Both the position numbers and the translations under genes were made by a program. A stretch of 15,970 nt of DNA from Planctomycetota bacterium (lineage in GTDB: Bacteria > Planctomycetota > UBA1135 > UBA2386): contig CANGSN010000014.1 in the NCBI GenBank assembly GCA_947455805.1, positions 1-15,970 on the forward strand, in the 5' to 3' direction. The notes below the pieces were generated by a model that saw only the letters and a list, made by a program, of their open reading frames with translations, did no database searches and was not told the origin of the DNA. Below, in pieces: positions 8,176 to 14,840 of this stretch. Each line of letters begins with the position of its first letter. Within the stretch, counting starts at the first letter, position 1.

Positions 8176-8607
8176 ATGACCCGCACGACGAAGCAGGATG
8201 CGATGGATCGCATGGATCAGGCGACGGACAAGGTCGCAGTCGCGGCCGAGGACGCGTTCGGCCGCCAGGCCAACAAGGGCATTCTCGCGGACAAGGTCGC
8301 GGAAGAGCTCAACGTGCCGCGCCGCACGGCCGCGCGCGTGCTCGACGCGGTGCTCGACGCCGTCAGCGATCTGCTGCGGGGTCGCGGCAAGGTCGCGGTG
8401 AAGGGCTTCGGCACCTTCGAGCGGCGCATCCGCAAGGGGCGCGCCTACAAGCACCCGCTGACCGGCGAGAGCATCGATGTCGCCAACAAGGAGACGATCA
8501 TCTTCAAGCCGAGCGACCAGCTGATCGTCGAGACGCGGACCAACGCGGCGCCGCGCACGAAGCGCACGCCGGGTCTGCCGACCGACGACATCCTGTTCAA
8601 GGGCTGA
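8176..8607 (+). CDS. HU/IHF-family DNA-binding protein with extended termini
   Basis: HU proteins bend and compact DNA as dimers. The HU core lies at about residues 35-120: a helical dimerisation part (KGILADKVAEELNVPRRTAA), the hallmark KVAVKGFGTFERRIRKGRAY, and the beta-arm with HPLTGESIDV, whose Pro is the intercalating residue, although the usual R-N-P is changed to K-H-P. At 143 residues it is about 50 longer than a typical HU. The extra sequence is an N-terminal segment of some 30 residues and a basic-then-acidic tail ending DDILFKG. The ATG at 8176 was chosen for the nearby purine-rich GGGGA; upstream in-frame codons look non-coding. It follows the FlhG-like gene and is closed by a strong hairpin. 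Confidence 0.9.
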   Translation: MTRTTKQDAMDRMDQATDKVAVAAEDAFGRQANKGILADKVAEELNVPRRTAARVLDAVLDAVSDLLRGRGKVAVKGFGTFERRIRKGRAYKHPLTGESIDVANKETIIFKPSDQLIVETRTNAAPRTKRTPGLPTDDILFKG

Positions 8608-8639
8608 TCGGCAGCGCGAGGAACGGTCGTCAGGAGCGA

Positions 8640-8675
8640 CGGGGAGGCTGCGCCGGCGCGGGGGCAGCCTCCCCG
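8640..8675 (+). terminator. Candidate terminator hairpin after the HU gene
   Basis: CGGGGAGGCTGC (8640-8651) and GCAGCCTCCCCG (8664-8675) form a perfect 12-base-pair stem with a 12-base loop, 32 bases after the HU stop. Only two T residues follow at once (TTCGCATT), so termination may be imperfect. It precedes the amidase gene by 26 bases. Confidence 0.55.
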
Positions 8676-8701
8676 TTCGCATTGGCTCTGCGGGCCGGAA
8701 C

Positions 8702-9634
8702 GTGACCTCGGAGCACCTGCCCGGCTATCGTGCCGGCGTGGCCGAACACCCTCCCGACGAGTTCCTCGCCGCCTGCGTGCAGTTCGACGTCCGTCCAGGC
8801 GACGTCGCCGCGAACTCGGCCGCGATGCGCGCCGGCGTCGAAGAAGCCGTGAGTGCTGGGGCCCGCCTGTGCGTCCTGCCCGAACTCTGGTCCACGTCCT
8901 TCCTGTCGACGTTCGAGGAAGCGACCGTCGCCGAAGCCGAACAGGCGGAGTCCGAACTGGCCGAACTGTCGCGGCAGCACGACCTGGTGATCGTGGGCAG
9001 CACGATCGAGGTCGCGGGCGACCAGGTGTTCAACACCGCCCACGTCCACGAGCGAGGCGTGCGGCTGGCGTCCTATCGCAAGATCCACCGCTTCTCGCCG
9101 AACCTCGAGCATCGCCACCACGCCGCCGGCGACACCCCGTGCGTCGTCGACACGCGACTCGGCAAGCTCGGTGTCATGATCTGCTACGACATCCGGTTCC
9201 CCGAGCTGAGCCGCTACTACTTCCACCGCGGCGTCGACGTGCTGGTGGTGCCAGGGCAATGGCCCGAGGCGAGGGCACAGCACTGGCGCACCCTGTTGCG
9301 CGCGCGCGCGATCGAGAACCAGATGTTCGTCCTCGGTTGCAATCGCACCGGGCAGGAGCCGTCGCAGCGCAACGGCGAGCCGATGGCGTTCCCGGGCGAC
9401 GGACGAATCGTCGATCCGACGGGCGAAGTGCTGGCCGCCGGCAGCGGCGAAGCGGGCGCAATCGTCGCGGCCATCGAGCTCCGCAAGAATCGCACGATGC
9501 GTCGGATCCTGCCGATCTCCCGCGATCAACGCCCGAGCGTCTACCGTCGCCTGTTCGAGGAGACGCTGCCGCTGATGGAGTCGCGCAGCTGGGAGTCACG
9601 CGCCGTCGACGACGACAGCGACGACGAGAGCTGA
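8702..9634 (+). CDS. Nitrilase-superfamily C-N hydrolase, omega-amidase/Nit2-like
   Basis: The 310-residue protein carries the complete catalytic triad: E61 in CVLPELW, K127 in SYRKIHRF and C161 in MICYDIRFPEL. CYDIRFPEL and the FNTAHV segment resemble the Nit/omega-amidase (YafV, Nit2) branch, which hydrolyses alpha-keto-glutaramate-type or deaminated glutathione amides in the cytoplasm. The exact substrate cannot be read from sequence. The acidic tail DDDSDDES is unusual. The start is uncertain: GTG at 8702 is used here, but GTG at 8738 (VAEHPPDEF) would also precede the first core strand (FLAACVQFDV), and neither has a strong ribosome site. The gene stands alone on its strand and meets the sigma factor gene tail to tail with 16 bases between. 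Confidence 0.87.
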   Translation: MTSEHLPGYRAGVAEHPPDEFLAACVQFDVRPGDVAANSAAMRAGVEEAVSAGARLCVLPELWSTSFLSTFEEATVAEAEQAESELAELSRQHDLVIVGSTIEVAGDQVFNTAHVHERGVRLASYRKIHRFSPNLEHRHHAAGDTPCVVDTRLGKLGVMICYDIRFPELSRYYFHRGVDVLVVPGQWPEARAQHWRTLLRARAIENQMFVLGCNRTGQEPSQRNGEPMAFPGDGRIVDPTGEVLAAGSGEAGAIVAAIELRKNRTMRRILPISRDQRPSVYRRLFEETLPLMESRSWESRAVDDDSDDES

Positions 9635-9650
9635 CCCGACCGAGCGCAGC

Positions 9651-10859
9651 TCACTCGACGAAGGCCTGCAGTTGGCGGAGTTTGGCTGGGCGCTTGATGC
9701 GGCCGATCGCCGCATTTTGCAGCTGGCGGACGCGTTCGGCCGTGATGCCGAGGTCGTCGGCGATCTCGCTCAGGGTCTGCGGATCGCGGCCGTCGAGGCC
9801 GAACCGCCGACGCAGGATGCGCTGCTCGCGATCGGGGAGATCGGCCATGACCTCGGCCAATACCTCGCGCAGGTCGCCAGGCGGGATCGACTCGGGAATC
9901 GGCTCCAGGGTCTCGTCCGGCAGCATCTGCACGAGGGACGCCCCATCGGTGCCCGCGATCTCCGCGTCGAGGCTGACCGCATACCGACGGGTCGACATCA
10001 CCCAGTCGACCCGCTCTTCGCTGACGCCGATCCGCTGCGCGATCTCGGCGTGGGTCAGCTCGCGACCGGCGCGACGGCCCTCCTCCTGGGCGCGGCGGAT
10101 CTTGCCCAGGATCTTCTGCACCCAGATCGGCACACGAACGGTGCGCGAGCTGTTGTAGAGCATCTTCAGCACAGCCTGGTGCACCCAGTATTGCGCGTAG
10201 GTCCGGAAGCGCACGTCGCGACGCCAGTCGAAGCCGTCGATCGCCTGGAAGAGCGAGGCGTTGCCCTCCTGGATCAGGTCCGCAGTGTCGACACCGAGTC
10301 CGCGGTAGCGGTTGACGGTGCTGAGCACGATCGACAGCGAGCCCTCGACGTAGAGGTTGCGCAGCTCCTCGAACTGCTCGACGATGCGGTCGAACCAAGC
10401 CCGGTCCAGGCCGCGCGGAGTCGCCCGACCGGCCAGCCGCTGCAGGACCTCCCGCGCCGGCGCCCGGTCGATCTCGGCCACGACCGCCGTCGGCAGGCCG
10501 AACTTCTCCAGCCAGCTCCGCACCAGGGTTGCCAGGAACTCGTGCCGACGCGCCATGCGGAACTCTTCCTCGCGGTCCATGGGCACGATGCGGCGGAGGT
10601 CGGCCTGGTAGAGGCTGTCGCGAATGTCAGGCAGCTCTTTGCCGACCGCCAAATCGGCAGACAGCGCCCGCGAGGAACGGTAGGCGGCGAGGTCGAGGGT
10701 GGCCTTCGCCTTGCTGAAGTCGCGAGCGAGCTTCTGCACCGTCGCGGGAAAGCGCTCGGTAGCCACGTCCAGCCGCCGATCCAACTCGGCAATGGCAAGG
10801 ACCTGACCGGCTTGGAGCCGGCGGCTGGAGGCGACGGAGAGCAGCTTGGCGAGGACCAT
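9651..10859 (-). CDS. Sigma-70 family RNA polymerase sigma factor (RpoD/RpoS-like, groups 1-2)
   Basis: The 402-residue protein has region 1.2 at about 81-108, a modest non-conserved insert, and region 2 at about 165-235 containing DTADLIQEGNASLFQAIDGF and FRTYAQYWVHQAVLKML. Region 3 is at about 240-290, and region 4 at about 337-400 has a helix-turn-helix (TLSEIADDLGITAERVRQLQ). Primary factors normally read STYATWWIRQAI and end region 4 with R-H-P; here the -10 recognition helix is diverged (WVHQAVLKML) and the C-terminus reads KRPAKLRQLQ. There is no long acidic region 1.1. I infer an alternative or stationary-phase-type sigma rather than the main housekeeping factor. No anti-sigma gene is adjacent. 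The ATG at 10859 lacks a clear Shine-Dalgarno sequence. Confidence 0.9.
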   Translation of the reverse strand: MVLAKLLSVASSRRLQAGQVLAIAELDRRLDVATERFPATVQKLARDFSKAKATLDLAAYRSSRALSADLAVGKELPDIRDSLYQADLRRIVPMDREEEFRMARRHEFLATLVRSWLEKFGLPTAVVAEIDRAPAREVLQRLAGRATPRGLDRAWFDRIVEQFEELRNLYVEGSLSIVLSTVNRYRGLGVDTADLIQEGNASLFQAIDGFDWRRDVRFRTYAQYWVHQAVLKMLYNSSRTVRVPIWVQKILGKIRRAQEEGRRAGRELTHAEIAQRIGVSEERVDWVMSTRRYAVSLDAEIAGTDGASLVQMLPDETLEPIPESIPPGDLREVLAEVMADLPDREQRILRRRFGLDGRDPQTLSEIADDLGITAERVRQLQNAAIGRIKRPAKLRQLQAFVE

Positions 10860-10891
10860 GTGGCACCGGGGAAAGGGGGTCAGCCGGTCGT

Positions 10892-10923
10892 ACGACGAAC
10901 GAAGCTGACTCTCGCTTCGTCGT
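10892..10923 (-). other. Hairpin in the leader upstream of the sigma factor gene
   Basis: On the minus strand ACGACGAAGC pairs with GCTTCGT, a bulged T, then CGT, giving ten pairs around an eight-base loop, 33 bases before the sigma factor start. No T tract follows. It may be a leader structure affecting translation or stability, or a chance repeat of the GACGA motif. The surrounding 195 bases between the two genes show no other element that I can support. Confidence 0.4.
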
Positions 10924-11054
10924 CCTGACCCGCCTGGAGGCGCGGAACAGGCACACCAAGAGACCAACAACCGTGCCGCTGCAGACCGCTGCCAGGCCTC
11001 GGGGACGCAGCCGCATCCACCAGGGCGAACTTCCCCCCGCTTCCCGAATCCGCC

Positions 11055-12002
11055 CTACCTCTTCCTGGCGAGCATCAGGATCAGCACCAGGACCAGCCCC
11101 CCGCCCGCGAGGATCGGCCAGAGCGGCAGCCCGTCGGAATCGCCAACCGGCGGCGGCGGGGAGTCCGTGGCACCGGCAGCCGGCGACTCGGGAGGGACCG
11201 CGCCCGGCACCACGCTGCTCATCGCGCTGCCACCCAGCGCGGCCGGGTTCGCCGACGCGGCTTCCTTCTGCGGCTTGGCGGGCTCGACCGGAGCCCCGCC
11301 AACGGCCTCGGCAGGGGGCGTCGCGGCCGCAGCGGCTGGCATGCTGACCAGCGGCTTCGGTTCGGCGCCCACCTCGATCTCCGCCGTGGCGCGGTCGACG
11401 AATCGACCGATCGGCTGGGCCGAGGCACCGTCGTAAAGGTCGAACTTGAGGTCGATCACCACCGGCACCTTCTTGCCGATCTGCGCCTCGGGCGACAGCG
11501 TCACCGGCAGTTCGAAGACCACGTAGTTGTCGTAGACCGGCCGCCCCGCATAGCCAGGCGCCAGGCGAGCGATGTCAGCTGGACGCACGGCCAGTGCCCC
11601 GACGGTCGCCACGCCCTGCTGCGACGGCGCCACCAGTTCGATCGGTGGCGGCGAGGGCATCACGGCGGCGCCCTGCAGCGTCGCCGTGACCAGCAAGGTG
11701 CCGCTCTGGCCGGGCATCAACTTGCCTTCGCGCACCGAGGTGGTGAACCGGCAGTAGGCACCTGCACCGGAAGTGATGTTGCGTGCGAGGCGCTCCTCGG
11801 GCGTGAGGTTCTTCAGGTCCTCTTCGCGCTCGCTCTTCTCCTCGCCTTCCGCCACCTCCTTGCCACCGGCCTTGGCTTTGGCCTCGGCCCGCATGCGCTC
11901 CCGCTCGCCGCGCTCGGACTCGCCCTCGCCAGGCCGTTGCTGCGCCGGCAAGAAGGAAGCAAGGGCAACGAGACCGACGAACGTGCGAAGCAGAGACACC
12001 AT
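11055..12002 (-). CDS. Secreted, C-terminally anchored protein resembling a DsbD N-terminal domain without cysteines
   Basis: This 315-residue protein has a signal peptide (MVSLLRTFVGLVALASFLPA, cut near AQ-Q at 20-22), then a highly charged Glu/Lys/Arg segment (about 23-70). A beta-rich domain follows (about 80-210) and a Pro/Ala-rich linker (about 215-290). A membrane anchor (LPLWPILAGGGLVLVLILML) with a basic ARKR end closes it. In the beta domain, YDNYVVFELPVTLSP and the VPVVIDLKFDLYDG stretch resemble the immunoglobulin-like DsbD-alpha domain, but the redox cysteine positions are replaced; its one cysteine (YCRFTT) is elsewhere. It is probably an envelope protein held by its C-terminus. 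The match is inferred by eye. It lies 195 bases upstream of the sigma gene on the same strand. Confidence 0.75.
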   Translation of the reverse strand: MVSLLRTFVGLVALASFLPAQQRPGEGESERGERERMRAEAKAKAGGKEVAEGEEKSEREEDLKNLTPEERLARNITSGAGAYCRFTTSVREGKLMPGQSGTLLVTATLQGAAVMPSPPPIELVAPSQQGVATVGALAVRPADIARLAPGYAGRPVYDNYVVFELPVTLSPEAQIGKKVPVVIDLKFDLYDGASAQPIGRFVDRATAEIEVGAEPKPLVSMPAAAAATPPAEAVGGAPVEPAKPQKEAASANPAALGGSAMSSVVPGAVPPESPAAGATDSPPPPVGDSDGLPLWPILAGGGLVLVLILMLARKR

Positions 12003-12029
12003 GGTGGAAGCGCGATCGGGAGGCGACGA

Positions 12030-12035
12030 ATCCTA
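12030..12035 (-). promoter_or_regulatory. Possible -10 box of the secreted DsbD-like gene
   Basis: TAGGAT on the minus strand, 27 bases before the start codon, is identical to the -10 box proposed for the beta-oxidation operon. No recognisable -35 box lies 16-18 bases upstream, so the call is weak. Confidence 0.25.
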
Positions 12036-12112
12036 TCTCGCCGCGGGGGAAGGACCGCCTGAGACGTGCTCCGCCGCAGTGGATTCCCCGAACTTGTGCC
12101 GCCACAGCCAAC

Positions 12113-12141
12113 TTGAAATGGCCCCAGTCCGGAGCTAGTTA
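12113..12141 (+). promoter_or_regulatory. Possible promoter of mrp, giving a very short leader
   Basis: TTGAAA (five of six -35 matches), a 17-base spacer, then TAGTTA end 11 bases before the mrp ATG at 12153. The start site would lie about five bases before the ATG, making the mRNA nearly leaderless. That agrees with the absence of a Shine-Dalgarno sequence. The -10 match is poor, so confidence is low. Confidence 0.3.
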
Positions 12142-12152
12142 CGACGCCCCTC

Positions 12153-13217
12153 ATGGCTGCACCGCTCGCCGCTCCCACTGACGCCGCCGTCCTCGAAGCC
12201 CTCCGAGCGGTCCGCGACCCCGACCTGCACCAGGACATCGTCAGCCTCGGGTTCGTCAAGGACCTGCGGGTCTGCGGCGGCAACGTCGCCTTCAGCATCG
12301 AACTCACGACCCCAGCCTGCCCGGTCAAGGACCTGATGAAGGCGCAGGCAGAACAGGCGGTTCGCCGCCTGCCCGGCGTCGGTGATGTCACCGTGCAGAT
12401 GACCGCACGCGTGACCGCCAGCCGTCCGTTGATGGGCGACAAGGGGATGATCCCCGGCGTGAAGAACGTCATCGCCGTCTCTTCGGGCAAGGGCGGTGTC
12501 GGCAAGTCGACGATCGCCGTGAACCTCGCTTGCGCCCTCGCGCGCGCCGGCGCCAAGGTCGGCATCCTCGACGCCGACGTCTACGGCCCCAACGTGCCGC
12601 TGATGCTCGGCGTCACCGGCCAGCCGACGACCGAGAACAAGAAAATCGTGCCGTTCGAGAAGTATGGCCTGCAGGTGATGTCGATGGCGCTGCTGGTCGC
12701 GGAGGACCAGCCGGTGATCTGGCGCGGCCCGATGCTGCACTCGGCGGTCCGCCAGTTCCTGTTCGACGTCGCCTGGCGCGATCTCGACTACCTCGTCGTC
12801 GACCTGCCCCCGGGCACCGGCGATGCCCAACTCTCGCTCAGCCAGCAGGCCCACTTGATGGGCGCCGTGATCGTGACCACGCCGCAGGACGTCTCCGTGC
12901 TCGACGTCAAGAAGGCGATCCGCATGTTCCAGACGGTGAACGTGCCGGTGCTCGGCGTCGTCGAGAACATGTCGTGGTTCACGCCGCCCGGCTCGAGCGA
13001 GCGCTACCACCTGTTCGGCCAGGGCGGCGGCCAGAAGATCGAACGCGAGTTCGGCGTGCCCCTGCTCGGTCAGGTGCCGATCGAGATGGCTGTCCGCGAA
13101 GGCGGCGACAGCGGCCGCCCGATCACGCTCGCGGCACCGGAGTCGGCGAGCGCCAAGGCGATGATCGACATCGCCGGCCGGATCGCACAGCGCGTCAGCA
13201 TCCTCAACGCAGAGTGA
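12153..13217 (+). CDS. mrp: Mrp/ApbC-family iron-sulfur carrier ATPase with MIP18 domain
   Basis: The 354-residue protein has an N-terminal MIP18/DUF59 domain (about 10-85) with the conserved TTPACPVKD cysteine (C56). A Mrp/NBP35 P-loop ATPase follows: Walker A SSGKGGVGKST (KGGVGKS at 113-119), DADVYGPNVP, and VVDLPPGTGDAQLSLSQ. Mrp proteins carry and hand over Fe-S clusters in the cytoplasm. The usual bridging CxxC after ENMS is missing: residues 271-288 read ENMSWFTPPGSSERYHLF, with no cysteine. As I recall, cyanobacterial and Bacteroidetes Mrp proteins also lack it. The ATG has no Shine-Dalgarno sequence. The DUF1858 protein gene, which does contain CxxC, follows after 14 bases and is surely in the same operon. 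Confidence 0.95.
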   Translation: MAAPLAAPTDAAVLEALRAVRDPDLHQDIVSLGFVKDLRVCGGNVAFSIELTTPACPVKDLMKAQAEQAVRRLPGVGDVTVQMTARVTASRPLMGDKGMIPGVKNVIAVSSGKGGVGKSTIAVNLACALARAGAKVGILDADVYGPNVPLMLGVTGQPTTENKKIVPFEKYGLQVMSMALLVAEDQPVIWRGPMLHSAVRQFLFDVAWRDLDYLVVDLPPGTGDAQLSLSQQAHLMGAVIVTTPQDVSVLDVKKAIRMFQTVNVPVLGVVENMSWFTPPGSSERYHLFGQGGGQKIEREFGVPLLGQVPIEMAVREGGDSGRPITLAAPESASAKAMIDIAGRIAQRVSILNAE

Positions 13218-13231
13218 ACTTCGAGAGAACC

Positions 13232-13456
13232 ATGAACAACCAGACCAACGCCAAGAAGGCCCGTTTCACCGCCCAGAGCACGATGCTCGAGTGCCTCACC
13301 GCCGACCCGCAGCTCGGCATGGTGCTGATGCGCGACTTCCACCTCGGCGGCTGCCGCAACTGCGGCTTCAACCCGCACGACTCGATCGAATCCGTCGCAC
13401 AGCAGAACGGCATCCCGACCGAGCGCCTGCTCGCCGCGATGAACCGCGAGGCGTGA
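13232..13456 (+). CDS. DUF1858-like small CxxC protein (hybrid-cluster-associated disulfide family)
   Basis: This 74-residue protein starts 14 bases after mrp with GAGAGA close upstream. After a short basic N-terminus it shows the DUF1858 layout: TMLECLTADPQLGMVLM, then DFHLGGCRNCGFNPHDSIES with the CxxC pair C41 and C44, and finally GIPTERLLAAMN. This family is often encoded beside hybrid cluster or Fe-S proteins and is thought to be a redox or metal-binding module; its biochemical role is poorly known. An extra cysteine (C21) is present. Its coupling to an Mrp that lacks its own CxxC suggests, as inference, that it may supply the missing thiols for cluster binding or transfer. Confidence 0.85.
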   Translation: MNNQTNAKKARFTAQSTMLECLTADPQLGMVLMRDFHLGGCRNCGFNPHDSIESVAQQNGIPTERLLAAMNREA

Positions 13457-13506
13457 ACCCCGTCTGATCCGTCTCGCCCGCGCGGTGCCCCGACTGCAGC
13501 GGTGCC

Positions 13507-14385
13507 CTACGGACCGCCGCCGACGAAGTCGCACAGCCGTTGGCGCGCGCGCCCCACCGGCGGCGCCGTCATCCCCCACGCCTCGAGCGTCGGGTTGCCT
13601 GGACCATCCGGGCGCAACAAGGCCGCCGGCACGTGCACGTGCGCATGGATCGGCACGCTGCCCTGGTCGACCGGACGACGCAGCCACTGCATCGATCCGG
13701 GCTGTCGCATGCTCGACCGCGGATGGAACGAGAAGTGCCAGAACCAGAGCCCCGGCAGCCACAGCGTGTGCGGTGACGACTGCACGTACAGGTCGCCGGT
13801 CTCCAGGAAGCCGTGCTGCCCCCAGCCGAGGCCATTGCCGCGCAGGTTCGCCAGGGACGTGATGCGCGTCAGGTAGTTGTAGGCACCGTGGTCGGTGTCG
13901 GGCTGCAGGTAGTCCGCCGGACGGCACGTTCCCGGACCGGCGAAGCCTGGGCAGATCGGGCGCAGCCCGATGTTCTTCACCAGCGCCCCTTCGGTCGGCG
14001 TCGGGTCCAAGGGGCGGCCGTGATTGCGCGGCGGATCACTCAGCCCCGGATGGTGCTCGTGCACTTCGAGCAGCCGCCGGCAGAACGAGAGCACGTCGTC
14101 GGCATAGACCTCGTCGCCATCCAGCGTCAGCACGTGCGTGGCCCCGCGGCGTCGCGCCTCAGCCAACGTGAGCTCGCGGTTCTGCTGCTCGTCGGTGCCA
14201 CCGAACCCCTCGACCAGCACCAGCTTGTCGCCGAGGTGCCGCATCGACTTCACGATCTCGACGGTGCGGTCCGCGGAGTGGTTGTCGAACACCAGGATCT
14301 CGTCGACGTGCGGCGCGACGGAGGTGAGGGCGTACCAGATCCAGTACTCCTCGTTCTTCACCATCGAAATCGAGACGAGCTTCAT
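13507..14385 (-). CDS. Family 2-like glycosyltransferase
   Basis: The 292-residue protein begins MKLVSISMVKNEEYWIWYAL, the usual first strand and nucleotide-sugar site of GT2-like enzymes with the 'MVKNE' signature. VDEILVFDNHSADRTVEIV (about 27-45) is the second conserved strand. THVLTLDGDEVY (about 83-94) holds the DGDE metal-binding site (D89, D91). The C-terminal half is rich in Trp, His, Phe and Gly with a GWGQHGFLETGDLYV segment and has no membrane helix, so it is probably cytosolic. Sugar donor and acceptor are unknown; the gene stands alone between unrelated genes. The ATG at 14385 is preferred over a TTG at 14475, which would add 30 unconserved residues. It ends 50 bases from the DUF1858 gene, tail to tail. 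Confidence 0.85.
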   Translation of the reverse strand: MKLVSISMVKNEEYWIWYALTSVAPHVDEILVFDNHSADRTVEIVKSMRHLGDKLVLVEGFGGTDEQQNRELTLAEARRRGATHVLTLDGDEVYADDVLSFCRRLLEVHEHHPGLSDPPRNHGRPLDPTPTEGALVKNIGLRPICPGFAGPGTCRPADYLQPDTDHGAYNYLTRITSLANLRGNGLGWGQHGFLETGDLYVQSSPHTLWLPGLWFWHFSFHPRSSMRQPGSMQWLRRPVDQGSVPIHAHVHVPAALLRPDGPGNPTLEAWGMTAPPVGRARQRLCDFVGGGP

Positions 14386-14450
14386 GTCGGTTTCGCCGGG
14401 CCTGCTGTCGTGAAGATCGACACGCAGCGAGATCCACTTGAGCCCGACCC

Positions 14451-14478
14451 TTGCACCCGCGCTCCCGACGGTCAAAAT
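14451..14478 (+). promoter_or_regulatory. Possible promoter of the thioredoxin gene
   Basis: TTGCAC, 16 bases, then CAAAAT (four of six -10 matches) lie about 39 bases before the thioredoxin start. Further down the leader, two GGATCC copies (14489-14494 and 14501-14506) separated by six bases could form a small hairpin just before the ATG. The -35 box is weak. Confidence 0.3.
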
Positions 14479-14516
14479 CCGCCGCCCAGGATCCCCCCGC
14501 GGATCCCACTCCGAAC

Positions 14517-14840
14517 ATGGTCACCGAACTCACCGACAGCAACTTCAACAGCACGGTCCAGGGCGCGAAGGTCCCGGTCCTGGTCGACTTCTCCGCCACG
14601 TGGTGCGGGCCCTGCAAGGCCCTGGCGCCGACGATCGGCAAGGTGGCCGACGAGTACAAGACGCGGATGGAGGTCTACAAGGTCGACATCGAGCAGGCTC
14701 CCCAGTCGTCGGAAGCGTTCGAGATCGTCAGCGTGCCGACCTGCATCTTCTTCAAGGGCGGCAAGGAGGTGGAACGCTTCACCGGCAACGCCGACTTGCG
14801 CACCATCAAGTCCTACGTGGACCGCGTGCTCGCGCGCTGA
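14517..14840 (+). CDS. trxA: Thioredoxin
   Basis: This is a 107-residue, full-length cytoplasmic thioredoxin. The redox site is WCGPCK (C30 and C33) after the typical VLVDFSATW strand. The cis-proline is P74 in VSVPTCIFFK, and the last helix (LRTIKSYVDRVL) is intact. It reduces protein disulfides using electrons from thioredoxin reductase. The segment VYKVDIEQAPQSSEAFEI replaces the more common 'DVDENP.lA..y.I', so this is a somewhat diverged member. An additional cysteine follows the cis-proline (C76). The ATG at 14517 has no Shine-Dalgarno sequence; its choice rests on the standard family N-terminus. The last 35 bases overlap the convergent membrane protein gene on the other strand. Confidence 0.95.
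   Translation: MVTELTDSNFNSTVQGAKVPVLVDFSATWCGPCKALAPTIGKVADEYKTRMEVYKVDIEQAPQSSEAFEIVSVPTCIFFKGGKEVERFTGNADLRTIKSYVDRVLAR

Noticed and set aside
7122..8213. Minus-strand open frame across the FlhG-like gene
   Set aside because: It is the mirror of a clear P-loop ATPase and shows only Asp/Val/His/Arg-rich shadow composition.
13480..13520. Two copies of GCGGTGCCC near 13482 and 13498 as a possible repeat element or attachment site
   Set aside because: The copies are nine bases long, partly coding, and have no flanking mobile gene; chance is sufficient in GC-rich sequence.
14489..14506. Paired GGATCC palindromes as a possible regulatory site
   Set aside because: Each is a simple six-base palindrome and the hairpin they could form is only six pairs; no support for function beyond its place in the thioredoxin leader.
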